A stretch of DNA of 11,561 nucleotides from Bacteroidota bacterium (GTDB lineage Bacteria; Bacteroidota; Bacteroidia; Flavobacteriales; Weeksellaceae), in the NCBI GenBank assembly GCA_023448955.1, contig JAEXJU010000121.1:1-11561 (forward strand), written 5' to 3'. Shown in pieces: positions 1 through 7,093 of this stretch. The position numbers and the translations under genes are program-made. The first letter of the stretch is position 1. The number at the start of each line of letters is the position of its first letter. The notes beneath the pieces were generated by a model. The model ran no database searches. It saw only the letters and a program-made list of their open reading frames with translations, and was not told the DNA's origin.

Positions 1-384
1 CTGTCACAGCTTCATCAGTTGCGAGGTCGTGTTGGAAGAGGCGCAGAACAAAGCTATTGTATTCTGATGACAGACGACAAATTGAGTAAAGATAGCCGAA
101 CCAGAATCAAAACCATGGTTCAGACCAATGATGGCTTCAAAATATCGGAAGTGGATATGGAATTGCGTGGTCCTGGTGACATTCTCGGGACTCAGCAAAG
201 CGGCGTTATTGATTTCAAGAAACTAAATCTGATAGAAGATTCGGCTATAATAAAAGCTTCAAAACTAGCTGTGGAAAAGATTCTGGAGAAAGACTCATTG
301 CTAAATCATCCGGACAATCTGGTAATGAAACAATATTACATCCGCCAATACAAAGGAAAAAATAAATGGGCGCAGATTAGTTAG
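1..384 (+). CDS. recG: ATP-dependent DNA helicase RecG, C-terminal part (5' end outside window)
   Basis: RecG is a superfamily 2 helicase that remodels stalled replication forks and branch-migrates Holliday junctions. Only the last 127 residues are present; the reading frame is open from base 1, so the gene starts upstream of the window. The first visible residues are helicase motif VI (QLHQLRGRVGRG), which carries the arginine finger. They are followed by the RecG-typical segment LRGPGDILGTQQSG near residues 55-68, part of the conserved C-terminal region that couples ATP hydrolysis to duplex translocation. The protein ends normally in a basic tail with a TAG stop. It converges on the GNAT gene with only 17 nt between the stop codons and no clear hairpin in the gap. 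The TTG at position 19 is not a start, because the conserved motif begins before it. Identification is firm from motif content and order. Confidence 0.95.
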   Translation: MSQLHQLRGRVGRGAEQSYCILMTDDKLSKDSRTRIKTMVQTNDGFKISEVDMELRGPGDILGTQQSGVIDFKKLNLIEDSAIIKASKLAVEKILEKDSLLNHPDNLVMKQYYIRQYKGKNKWAQIS

Positions 385-401
385 AGAGTTGTTAAAAATG
401 T

Positions 402-893
402 TTATTTTAAAGTCAGTTCCATCAGAAAATCGTCCATAACAAATCCGTTTCCTACTTCCAATACTTTTTCTTCATATATTCTGAAACCTTGAGATTCGTA
501 AAATTTCTGAGCAGGATTTTTCTTATTTACGGTCAGAATAATTCTTTTATCGTTTTGTTCAGCAACCTTACTTTTTAAAAATTCCAAAGCTTTTTTTCCC
601 AATCCTTTTCCTTGAGCTTCTTTTAGAAAATAAATCCTGTGAAGTTTAGTCGTTTCCGGTTCCTGATGGAATTCAATGCCCATAAATCCAACATAAATTT
701 CATCGTTTTTGATTAAATAGTAATGATAATCAGGATTATTAAAATGAGACTTTAATGTATTTTCAGAATACATCAAATCCAGCATATAATCTATCTGATC
801 CTGCGATATTATTCCTTGGTAAGCTATACTCCAGGACTTTCTCGCCAAATCCTGAATCATTGGAATGTTTTTTTCTTCTGCTTTTTCAATCAT
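402..893 (-). CDS. GNAT-family N-acetyltransferase
   Basis: This 163-residue protein is a complete single-domain GCN5-related acetyltransferase that moves an acetyl group from acetyl-CoA to an amine. Motif A, the pyrophosphate-binding loop, is Q94-GKGLG at residues 94-99. Motif B follows as NPAQKFYESQGF at 126-137, the usual strand-helix that completes the CoA cleft. The N-terminal block WSIAYQGIISQDQIDYML resembles the substrate-facing part of PaiA-like polyamine or small-molecule acetyltransferases; that substrate suggestion is only a similarity of layout. There is no signal peptide, so it is cytoplasmic. The ATG lies 4 nt after the recO stop, making it the last gene of the five-gene minus-strand operon. 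The family call is secure; the substrate is unknown. Confidence 0.88.
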   Translation of the reverse strand: MIEKAEEKNIPMIQDLARKSWSIAYQGIISQDQIDYMLDLMYSENTLKSHFNNPDYHYYLIKNDEIYVGFMGIEFHQEPETTKLHRIYFLKEAQGKGLGKKALEFLKSKVAEQNDKRIILTVNKKNPAQKFYESQGFRIYEEKVLEVGNGFVMDDFLMELTLK

Positions 894-897
894 TTTT

Positions 898-1575
898 TTA
901 GAAAATTTCTTTAATAATTTCTAGTGATTTTGGTTCCCGAAAATCTGTGATATGATAATGAAAATATACCAAAACAGAATCCATCAAACTTTGTTTTTCG
1001 TGTCTTTTTAACTTAATAGAATAAGGACTTTCAGAAATTAATAATTCTTTCCAAATTGTAGAAATCTCTCTATTAAAAAGATGGTGAGACTCAATAGGTT
1101 CAAAATGACCAGATTCCGGATTCAGATAATTATTATCAGAATACAATGGTTGTATGCCTTGCAATTTAAGCAGTCTTACCATAAAAATAAGGTGAGACTG
1201 GAAGTTATCATTCTTCAATTCATTCAGAAAAAAAGAAATCTCTGAGTATATCAGGCTATTTTGACTTTCGTTCCGAAGAACCTGATTCAGAAGATCTGAC
1301 ACAAAAAATAATATCGAATTTTTCCTGATATCTGAGCTGAAAAGATCGGATTTATTTTGTTCAATTTTCAGCACATTGCGGATGTTTTTTTTCTTGTCAG
1401 ACGTTTGCAAAGAAAGTTCATTCAAAGGAAACAGAAACGCTTTCTTTTTATTTTTGGGTGCATAAATACCTTTTGCAAATAAACTTTCAAAACCGTTTTG
1501 TTTACAAAAACAATGGAGAACAGCATCGTGATCTCCATATTTTGTATAAGACAATAAAATTACATCCTGAATCAT
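898..1575 (-). CDS. recO: DNA repair protein RecO
   Basis: RecO anneals single strands and, with RecR (and RecF), loads RecA onto SSB-coated DNA in gap repair. The 225-residue protein has the family layout: an N-terminal OB-fold over about residues 1-80, beginning with a segment of the type VILLSYTKYGDHDAVLHCF and containing the basic patch KNKKKAFLFPLNEL, then an all-helical C-terminal domain. The C-terminal domain shows FMVRLLKLQGIQP around 130-145 and a conserved-looking end. No CxxC pair is present, so the zinc finger found in some RecO proteins (for example Deinococcus) is absent; the only close cysteines are the CFC near residues 22-24. The ATG is 5 nt downstream of the porZ stop and the gene ends 4 nt before the GNAT start, so it depends on upstream transcription. 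Length is normal for the family. Confidence 0.9.
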   Translation of the reverse strand: MIQDVILLSYTKYGDHDAVLHCFCKQNGFESLFAKGIYAPKNKKKAFLFPLNELSLQTSDKKKNIRNVLKIEQNKSDLFSSDIRKNSILFFVSDLLNQVLRNESQNSLIYSEISFFLNELKNDNFQSHLIFMVRLLKLQGIQPLYSDNNYLNPESGHFEPIESHHLFNREISTIWKELLISESPYSIKLKRHEKQSLMDSVLVYFHYHITDFREPKSLEIIKEIF

Positions 1576-1580
1576 TTTTT

Positions 1581-3839
1581 TTAGTTCACGACAGCAATTT
1601 TAGCTGTGGCTGTATCGGTTCCATCTTCATTAGTCATGAGAACATAATAAATACCAGAAGCTACTCTCACGCCACGTTGATTATTCAGATTCCATTCAAA
1701 ATAGCCACCATTTGCGATAGCAGAATGCACGAGATTACCTGCGGCATCGGTAATTCTGATATTGGTTTTCTGCGCCAGCCCACGGATTCTTACATTGCCT
1801 TTATACTGAGCATAAACTACAGGATTTGGATATACCAGAACATTTCCGAAATTGGATGTTACCTCTGCTACATCACCTTGGTAAACCATGATTCCATCAA
1901 TTGTTGCAAAATAAACCTTGCCGGTTTTTTCATCAATTTTTATGTCTGTTACAGTATTATTTGGTAATGGAGAATTAGATTTTGTAAACTGATAAATAGT
2001 TTTATCTCCAGAAGGACTAATATTAAAAACGCCGCCGCCATCAATAGATACCCATTTCTGATTACCCGAATCAACTGCAATCTGAAGAATTCTTCCATCT
2101 CTGAAAAGCTCTTCACCAAGGCCATTCTGTTCAATAATTATAGGATCAGTCTGTGGACTGATTTCTGATATTGCAGATTTTGGGTTAGAAAGAATTCTTA
2201 ATCCTTGATTATTTCCTATCCATACATCATCATTCTTATCTACTGCAACAGAAGAAGTTCCGTTTATCGGTAGATTATTATCTTTCTGAATGACCTTAAA
2301 TTTATCATCAGAAGAATTATCCACGGTTTTATTATAGTCATATAATAAAAGTCCACCATCATTGGTATATGTTGCAGGCATATAAATTATTCCTTCTTTT
2401 GCAAGTGGTTTTTGAGTTCCGCCAATATTAAATGTTGTATATGGAGTAGGAATAAAAGCATCACTGTTTTTTTTAATTAGATAAAAAGTTGATTTTGGAC
2501 ATGGATCAGCAAAATCTGGGCAAGTCGAGAGTACAGTACAAAATAAATTATTCTGCTCATCGAATGTCAAACCAAACGGTCTAAACCAATATTCCCTTTC
2601 ATCATTAAAAAAATAACGGGTTACAAATTCATTATTTTTCATTTTGTAAACACCTTTACTAAAGCTTGCATAAAAATTTGTAAAGTAAACTTCTTCAGGA
2701 TTTGACGGATCCGGAACCACATCAAGTATATTAAATGAGATAGATGTATTATTTAAAAAATATTGAGGATAATTCCATTTTGTACCATCAAAATAATAAT
2801 ATCCTATTTTATCTTGATTATTTGTAGCTGGTGGATCTGCTCCAGCATTTCCAGATGCAACCCAAATCTGATTATTTAATAATGACACTCTGTAAGATCG
2901 GTTATTATAAGGACCATCTGGTTTGAAACTGCTCTTTTGTTCATTATACATACCGGAAAATCGTGTTCCAGTGAAAACCTGACTATTATAAACTATGGCT
3001 GTATTAATAGCTTCTCCGGCATTAAAGTTTTTTTGCTGAGCGCCATTTAGACCGTAAACATAGACTTGAGATTGATCTGTTACAATAATCTGGGTGCCAG
3101 TAACCTTTATATCCTTTATATTAGAAAATCCTGATTTGGTAGATAAATTAGGCAAATTTCCGAATTTCAGTTCATTATTTGAAGCAAAAGCTATAATTCC
3201 CGAAGCATCGATTTTTTTGTAATCACCTTGGAAACTGGTAGGCGACACCCAACTATTATACACTGGAAATGTGGAATTAAGTTCATGATACTTCAATCCT
3301 TTGCCTGTTGCAGCATAAACGATATTATCTTTAAGAACAGCCGAATTTACTGCGTCATACGCTGCACCAGTTGTGAAAAAAGCGGTATCACCAAACTCTC
3401 TTTTTGTGACATTGAAAATTGAAACACCATAACCAACTGAAATGATGGCCTTATCTCCATTAATGGATATATCGTTGATTCTTTTACTTCCGTTATATCC
3501 ATTGGCGAGAGGAATATCAATAATCAGAAAAATACCGTTGGGCGTAATGACATCCATAGATCCGTTTTGGTAGCCCACAATTCCTGTTTGAGTTGTGGCA
3601 TTATAATCAAAAGCAGATATCTTAACTTCGTGGAGTCCATTAGCTTTAGAAAGTTTTTTGATCTCTCCTGTTCCAGGGTAATAATAAAAAACACCATTCT
3701 CAGTCGCAGCAATTAGGCGGTCTCCATCTTCACGGATCTTCAGAACATTATTGTATGAGAACAGATCACTCCATTTGCTGGTCTGTGCCTGTAAAATTAG
3801 GTTGGCAAATATTAAAAAAAGTAATAATTTTTTTTTCAT
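1581..3839 (-). CDS. porZ: Type IX secretion system protein PorZ (double beta-propeller with C-terminal sorting domain)
   Basis: PorZ belongs to the T9SS attachment complex (PorU-PorV-PorQ-PorZ) on the cell surface. In Porphyromonas gingivalis it binds anionic LPS and hands it to the sortase PorU. This 752-residue protein opens with a signal peptide (MKKKLLLFLIFANLILQAQ, likely cleavage near residue 19). Two-component-regulator-type propeller repeats follow, for example ENGVFYYYPGTGEIKKLSKA near residue 50, VAVDKNDDVWIGNNQGLRIL in the second half and IDEKTGKVYFATIDGIMVY near 640-660, consistent with two stacked beta-propellers. The last ~90 residues form a type A sorting domain, from VLVYPNPV through GIYYVLMTNEDGT to the terminal KIAVVN. 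Length is close to the ~776 residues of the P. gingivalis protein. It starts 1 nt after the metallophosphatase stop and lies 5 nt before recO. The ligand in this organism is unknown, since A-LPS is described for Porphyromonas. Confidence 0.88.
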   Translation of the reverse strand: MKKKLLLFLIFANLILQAQTSKWSDLFSYNNVLKIREDGDRLIAATENGVFYYYPGTGEIKKLSKANGLHEVKISAFDYNATTQTGIVGYQNGSMDVITPNGIFLIIDIPLANGYNGSKRINDISINGDKAIISVGYGVSIFNVTKREFGDTAFFTTGAAYDAVNSAVLKDNIVYAATGKGLKYHELNSTFPVYNSWVSPTSFQGDYKKIDASGIIAFASNNELKFGNLPNLSTKSGFSNIKDIKVTGTQIIVTDQSQVYVYGLNGAQQKNFNAGEAINTAIVYNSQVFTGTRFSGMYNEQKSSFKPDGPYNNRSYRVSLLNNQIWVASGNAGADPPATNNQDKIGYYYFDGTKWNYPQYFLNNTSISFNILDVVPDPSNPEEVYFTNFYASFSKGVYKMKNNEFVTRYFFNDEREYWFRPFGLTFDEQNNLFCTVLSTCPDFADPCPKSTFYLIKKNSDAFIPTPYTTFNIGGTQKPLAKEGIIYMPATYTNDGGLLLYDYNKTVDNSSDDKFKVIQKDNNLPINGTSSVAVDKNDDVWIGNNQGLRILSNPKSAISEISPQTDPIIIEQNGLGEELFRDGRILQIAVDSGNQKWVSIDGGGVFNISPSGDKTIYQFTKSNSPLPNNTVTDIKIDEKTGKVYFATIDGIMVYQGDVAEVTSNFGNVLVYPNPVVYAQYKGNVRIRGLAQKTNIRITDAAGNLVHSAIANGGYFEWNLNNQRGVRVASGIYYVLMTNEDGTDTATAKIAVVN

Positions 3840-3840
3840 C

Positions 3841-4791
3841 TTACACTATTATGCTTTCATCTATTAACTGATTATTCCAAGAAATATTTTTTATGTTTTT
3901 GTTTTTATCAAAATAAAAATCCAGTCTTCCCAAGAGAATTCCGGCCCAGCCAACCTGATTGACTATAACATTTTTTCCGTCCTTATTTTGAAAAACTAAC
4001 GGTTCTTTCAGAAATGTATGCGTGTGTCCTCCCAGAATGAGATCTATTCCGGAAGTTTTTGCTGCAAGATGCTTATCAGACATTTTCTCTGGCTGATCTT
4101 TATAATCAAAACCAATATGAGACAAGCAAATAACAAGATCACATTTTTTTTCGTTTCTCAGAAACTCTGCATAATGCTGTGCCACTTCCACAGGATCCTG
4201 ATAAACTGTTTCCGCATAATTCTTTTTACCTACAAGTCCATTTAGCTCTATTCCCACACCAAAAATCCCAATTTTTACACCATCTTTATTGAAAATTTTG
4301 TAGGATTCTGTTTTGCCATCAAGAATTGTGTTTTTGAAATCGTAATTGGAACAGATAAACGGAAATTTGGCATTAGGAAGAACTTTTAGAAAGCCTTCAA
4401 GTCCATTATCGAAATCGTGATTTCCCATTGTAGAAGCATCGTATTTCATCATACTCATCAGCTTAAACTCCAGTTCGCCACCAAAAAAATTGAAATATGG
4501 CGTTCCTTGGAAAATATCTCCGGAATCCAGAAGCAATACATTTTTTTCCTCGCTCCGGATTTTACTAATCAGCGATGCTCTTCTGGCAAAACCACCCTGA
4601 TTTGGATTTTTGGAATAGGAAGCATCAAAAGGTTCAATCCGGCTGTGCTGGTCATTGGTATGCAGAATTGTTAATTTGTGTGCCGAACTTTTCTCGATAA
4701 TATCAAATTGCTCTGCCAGCAAAAAATTGGGAGCTAGTGTGAGTGCAAGACTTCCTCCAGTTGCGTATTTTAAAAACTCTTTTCTGTTCAT
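3841..4791 (-). CDS. Exported metallophosphatase (5'-nucleotidase N-terminal catalytic domain only)
   Basis: This 316-residue protein is the catalytic half of a UshA/5'-nucleotidase-type enzyme, which hydrolyses nucleotides or related phosphate esters at a two-metal centre outside the cytoplasm. All family metal ligands are visible: D47-x-H49 in HTNDQHS, D92 in LLLDSGDIF, N124-H125 in TMGNHDFDNG, H225 in ICLSHIG, and H256/H258 in LGGHTHTF. The substrate-binding C-terminal domain is absent; the chain stops after one further strand (residue 316). It is encoded instead by the gene immediately upstream. The N-terminus NRKEFLKYATGGSLALTLA, ending near LLAEQ, looks like a Tat signal peptide with an R-K rather than R-R pair. 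The start overlaps the upstream stop by one base (TAATG), pointing to translational coupling and balanced synthesis of the two halves. The exact substrate cannot be told from sequence. Confidence 0.88.
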   Translation of the reverse strand: MNRKEFLKYATGGSLALTLAPNFLLAEQFDIIEKSSAHKLTILHTNDQHSRIEPFDASYSKNPNQGGFARRASLISKIRSEEKNVLLLDSGDIFQGTPYFNFFGGELEFKLMSMMKYDASTMGNHDFDNGLEGFLKVLPNAKFPFICSNYDFKNTILDGKTESYKIFNKDGVKIGIFGVGIELNGLVGKKNYAETVYQDPVEVAQHYAEFLRNEKKCDLVICLSHIGFDYKDQPEKMSDKHLAAKTSGIDLILGGHTHTFLKEPLVFQNKDGKNVIVNQVGWAGILLGRLDFYFDKNKNIKNISWNNQLIDESIIV

Positions 4792-5552
4792 TATTCCTGC
4801 TCTTTTTTATTTTTGAAAATTAGCCTAACATCATCTGGAGCAGAAACTTCCGGATTCTGCTTGAATTTCTCCAAAAAAAGATCTCGCATTTTGATTCCGG
4901 TCTGGATCATCTGACCTTTCGAAAAGAAAAACATATTGTCGCCACCCAAGGCAAGATAATCTGATGTGGCTATGTAATACGTTTTATCCGGATCTACTGA
5001 CTTGCCGTTGATTAGCTTTTTAGAAATGGAATTATCATCAGTTTCGATTAAAAGATGGGAAACCGGATTATTTTTATGAGTTTTCATATAGTAATCGAAC
5101 AAACCTTCCACATCTCTCCCAGTCATTTTAACAATTACAATCTCGTTTTCGAAAGGCATAACCTCATAGATTTGTTTTGTAAGAATATCACCTTTCGGAA
5201 TAATGGTTCTGATGCCTCCGATGTTGATTACTGCAGCGTCAATAGGCGGAATATTATTCTTTTTTGCCCAATCAGCTGCACCCTGAAAAGTATAATCTGC
5301 CAATAAATTTCCAAGATTGCTATTGTCTCCAGATTTATTAAGTTCTGTATTTGTATGTGATATTTTGGTATTCATTTTACCTTCCAGCTCTCTTTTGTAG
5401 GGTTGGATGATGGCATCCATTTCCTTATCATTGGAAAGCTCACTGGTAATAAAAATATTCTTTTCGGTATGGACATTAGCTATACTTAGAGGTGCTTTAC
5501 AGCCCATTAGTAACATGCCTAGAATTCCAAAACCTAAAACTTTACTTTTCAT
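4791..5552 (-). CDS. Lipoprotein with 5'-nucleotidase C-terminal (substrate-binding) domain
   Basis: In UshA-like enzymes this domain holds the nucleoside, while the metallophosphatase domain cleaves the phosphate; here it stands alone in 253 residues. Family blocks are SGDNSNLGNLLAD at 74-86, NIGGIR at 110-115, MPFEN at 132-136 and TSDYLALGGDNM at 196-207. The ATG at 5552 is chosen over the in-frame TTG at 5573, because it begins a clean lipoprotein signal (MKSKVLGFGILGMLLMGC) with lipobox LMGC and lipidated Cys18. The residues after Cys (KAPLS) do not look like the acidic surface-export signals known in Flavobacteriia, so a periplasm-facing lipoprotein is more likely. It is the first gene of the operon and shares one base with the metallophosphatase gene. 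It has no catalytic motif, so it probably acts with that partner. Family assignment is firm; the joint function is inference. Confidence 0.86.
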   Translation of the reverse strand: MKSKVLGFGILGMLLMGCKAPLSIANVHTEKNIFITSELSNDKEMDAIIQPYKRELEGKMNTKISHTNTELNKSGDNSNLGNLLADYTFQGAADWAKKNNIPPIDAAVINIGGIRTIIPKGDILTKQIYEVMPFENEIVIVKMTGRDVEGLFDYYMKTHKNNPVSHLLIETDDNSISKKLINGKSVDPDKTYYIATSDYLALGGDNMFFFSKGQMIQTGIKMRDLFLEKFKQNPEVSAPDDVRLIFKNKKEQE

Positions 5553-5570
5553 CTGAAAATAATATGGATA

Positions 5571-5623
5571 CAAATCTAATGATTTTAGCGTTTTAAAACT
5601 AACATCATTTATTTGAAAGCCAA
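5571..5623 (-). promoter_or_regulatory. Candidate promoter region for the five-gene minus-strand operon
   Basis: Two overlapping possibilities fit the Bacteroidota sigma pattern. An exact -7 element TAGATTTG lies at 5578-5571 with no clear -33 partner and would give a leader of about 12-15 nt before the ATG at 5552. Further upstream, TTG at 5623-5621 stands 19 nt from TAGTTTTA (5601-5594), which misses only the final G of TAnnTTTG. No other transcription start is needed for the downstream genes, given their junctions of -1 to 5 nt. Confidence 0.4.
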
Positions 5624-5715
5624 TTCATATATTTTTTTTCATTAGCTTGGATATTATAAAGCTGAAGCAATTAAATTATTCTCACAAAGATTTTAACTGA
5701 TCCTTCAGGAATATC

Positions 5716-5746
5716 TTTGCTGATAATTAAAATAAAATTAACTTTG
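5716..5746 (+). promoter_or_regulatory. dapA promoter (TTTG-N19-TAACTTTG)
   Basis: TTTG at 5716-5719 and TAACTTTG at 5739-5746 are separated by 19 nt, an exact match to the Bacteroidota housekeeping consensus TTTG-N~19-TAnnTTTG. The predicted start site lies about 15 nt before the dapA ATG, so the leader is short and unlikely to hold a riboswitch. The -33 TTTG is itself the end of a second -7-like octamer, TATCTTTG at 5712-5719. Confidence 0.72.
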
Positions 5747-5768
5747 AGAAATTTAATTTCACATAAAA

Positions 5769-6644
5769 ATGGGTCAGCTAAAAGGCGTAGGTGTAGCTTT
5801 GATTACACCTTTTCATAAAGATCTTTCCATAGATTTCGAATCTCTCACGAAACTTATCGATTATAATATAGACCACGGAACCAATTTTTTGGTAGTGCTG
5901 GGAACTACTGCGGAAGCTGCAACACTTTCCAAGGAAGAAAAAGAAAAAGTTGTTGCTCATATTACCAAGATCAATAATAACAGACTACCGCTGGTATTGG
6001 GAATCGGAGGCAATAATACTGCAGAAGTTGTTGCTCAGATCAAGGAAACTGATCTTTCGGATTTTGAAGCCGTACTCTCGGTATCGCCATACTATAATAA
6101 ACCCAATCAGGAAGGTCTGTATCAGCATTATAAAGCTCTGGCAGAAACCGGAGAAAAAATCATTATTTATAATGTCCCGGGCAGAACAGGACAAAATGTG
6201 GAAGCATCTACCACCTTGCGTCTTGCAAACGAGTTTCCAAATCTTTTTATGATAAAAGAAGCAGCTCCGAATATTTTGCAGTATTTTGATATTCTACGAC
6301 AAAAACCCGAACATTTTTCATTAATGTCCGGTGATGATGAATATACGCTGCCTGTGACACTGGCCGGCGGAGACGGTGTAATTTCAGTTATCGGGCAAGC
6401 TTATCCTAAGGAGTTTTCAACAATGGTAAAACTGGCTCGAAAAAGGGAAGTAGACGAAGCTTATAAAATTCACAATTCTCTTGTGGAAATAACACGACTG
6501 ATTTTTGCAGAAGGTAATCCTTGTGGAATAAAAACTATTCTTGCAGAAAAAGGACTTATAAAAAACTACCTCAGACTTCCGTTGGTAGCAGCATCAGAAG
6601 GCCTACAGGAAAAAATAAAACAAGAAATGCAAAAACTTGCTTAG
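5769..6644 (+). CDS. dapA: 4-hydroxy-tetrahydrodipicolinate synthase
   Basis: DapA condenses pyruvate with aspartate semialdehyde, the first committed step to diaminopimelate (peptidoglycan) and lysine. The 291-residue protein is full length for this TIM-barrel family. The Schiff-base lysine is K163 in MIKEAAPN. The proton-relay and substrate residues are T46-T47 in GTTAEAATLS, Y108-Y109 in SPYYNKPNQEG, and Y134 with R139 in YNVPGRTGQ. MSGDD at 186-190 and AGGDGVISVIG at 199-209 close the pyruvate site. The GTTAE motif replaces the commoner GTTGE. The ATG is supported by the MGQLKGVGVALITPF start and a consensus promoter about 23 nt upstream. It is a single-gene transcript with its own terminator. 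Related aldolases (NanA, KDG/HOG aldolase) share the fold, but the motif set and length favour DapA. Confidence 0.95.
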   Translation: MGQLKGVGVALITPFHKDLSIDFESLTKLIDYNIDHGTNFLVVLGTTAEAATLSKEEKEKVVAHITKINNNRLPLVLGIGGNNTAEVVAQIKETDLSDFEAVLSVSPYYNKPNQEGLYQHYKALAETGEKIIIYNVPGRTGQNVEASTTLRLANEFPNLFMIKEAAPNILQYFDILRQKPEHFSLMSGDDEYTLPVTLAGGDGVISVIGQAYPKEFSTMVKLARKREVDEAYKIHNSLVEITRLIFAEGNPCGIKTILAEKGLIKNYLRLPLVAASEGLQEKIKQEMQKLA

Positions 6645-6647
6645 AAT

Positions 6648-6678
6648 AAAAGGGTTCAGAAATTTCTGAACCCTTTTT
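6648..6678. terminator. Strong bidirectional terminator between dapA and the unknown gene
   Basis: A perfect inverted repeat has its arms at 6648-6662 and 6663-6677, core GGGTTCAG/CTGAACCC. It is flanked by A-run and T-run on opposite sides, so it reads as a rho-independent terminator on both strands. As a hairpin it would form about 12 bp with an AAATTT loop. It lies 3 nt after the dapA stop and 2 nt before the stop codon of the opposing gene, so one element ends both transcripts. Confidence 0.9.
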
Positions 6679-6680
6679 AT

Positions 6681-7076
6681 TTAAATATCTAAAATGATTT
6701 TATAAACATCTGAAGAATTTCTGGTAATTCCTTCTCGGAAAAACCCTCCGTTCTGTGGTATTAGTTCCATAAAATCGAAAACTTTACAATCTTTTGGCAA
6801 TCCGGAAAAAACCAGCGTAAACCAGTATTCTTTTCCATAAGGAATATCTGTCCATTCCGGAAACAGAGTTATATTTTCAAAATGTAACAGTTTGGAAACA
6901 TGTTCCATTTTTCTATCCACCAAATAAGTAGAAGACCATATTCTTATTTTTTCTTCAAAAAACGATTGCGATTTTACGCAACAATGAAGGATCACCTGAC
7001 TTTCTACCTCAATTTCTGGCTGAAGTAAAGTAAGGAGTTCCTCTGCTATAAATGGTTTTAATTTAGTTTCACTCAT
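6681..7076 (-). CDS. Conserved-looking small protein of unknown function downstream of mqo
   Basis: I do not recognise the family of this 131-residue protein. It has no signal peptide, no membrane segment and no nucleotide-binding motif, so it is probably cytoplasmic. The first ~30 residues look helical and acidic (FIAEELLTLLQPEIEVE). The rest alternates hydrophobic and polar residues as in a small beta-rich domain, with blocks IRIWSSTYLVDR, LFPEWTDIPYGKEYWFTLVF, VFDFMELIPQNGGFF and RNSSDVYKIIL. Two adjacent cysteines sit near residues 32-33 (HCCVK). Codon use and base composition match the neighbours, and the ATG lies 17 nt after the mqo stop, so it is probably the second gene of an mqo transcript. 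Its stop abuts the shared terminator with dapA. It is likely a real gene because of its length, position and clean ends; the function is unknown. Confidence 0.75.
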   Translation of the reverse strand: MSETKLKPFIAEELLTLLQPEIEVESQVILHCCVKSQSFFEEKIRIWSSTYLVDRKMEHVSKLLHFENITLFPEWTDIPYGKEYWFTLVFSGLPKDCKVFDFMELIPQNGGFFREGITRNSSDVYKIILDI

Positions 7077-7093
7077 TTCCAGTTGAGTTAAAA

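Noticed and set aside
385..401. Terminator between convergent recG and the GNAT gene
   Set aside because: The 17-nt gap and adjacent coding bases show no convincing hairpin with a T-tract.
1458..1967. 169-codon plus-strand open frame across the recO/porZ junction
   Set aside because: It is antisense to two well-supported genes and shows no domain or initiation context.
5553..5573. In-frame TTG start seven codons before the lipoprotein ATG
   Set aside because: It would put YPYYFQ ahead of the lipoprotein signal, and it overlaps the -7 candidate TAGATTTG; the ATG at 5552 gives a textbook lipobox signal.
5553..5768. Riboswitch or small RNA upstream of dapA
   Set aside because: The predicted dapA leader is only about 15 nt and the rest is A/T-rich without a stable stem; no lysine-riboswitch-like structure is visible.
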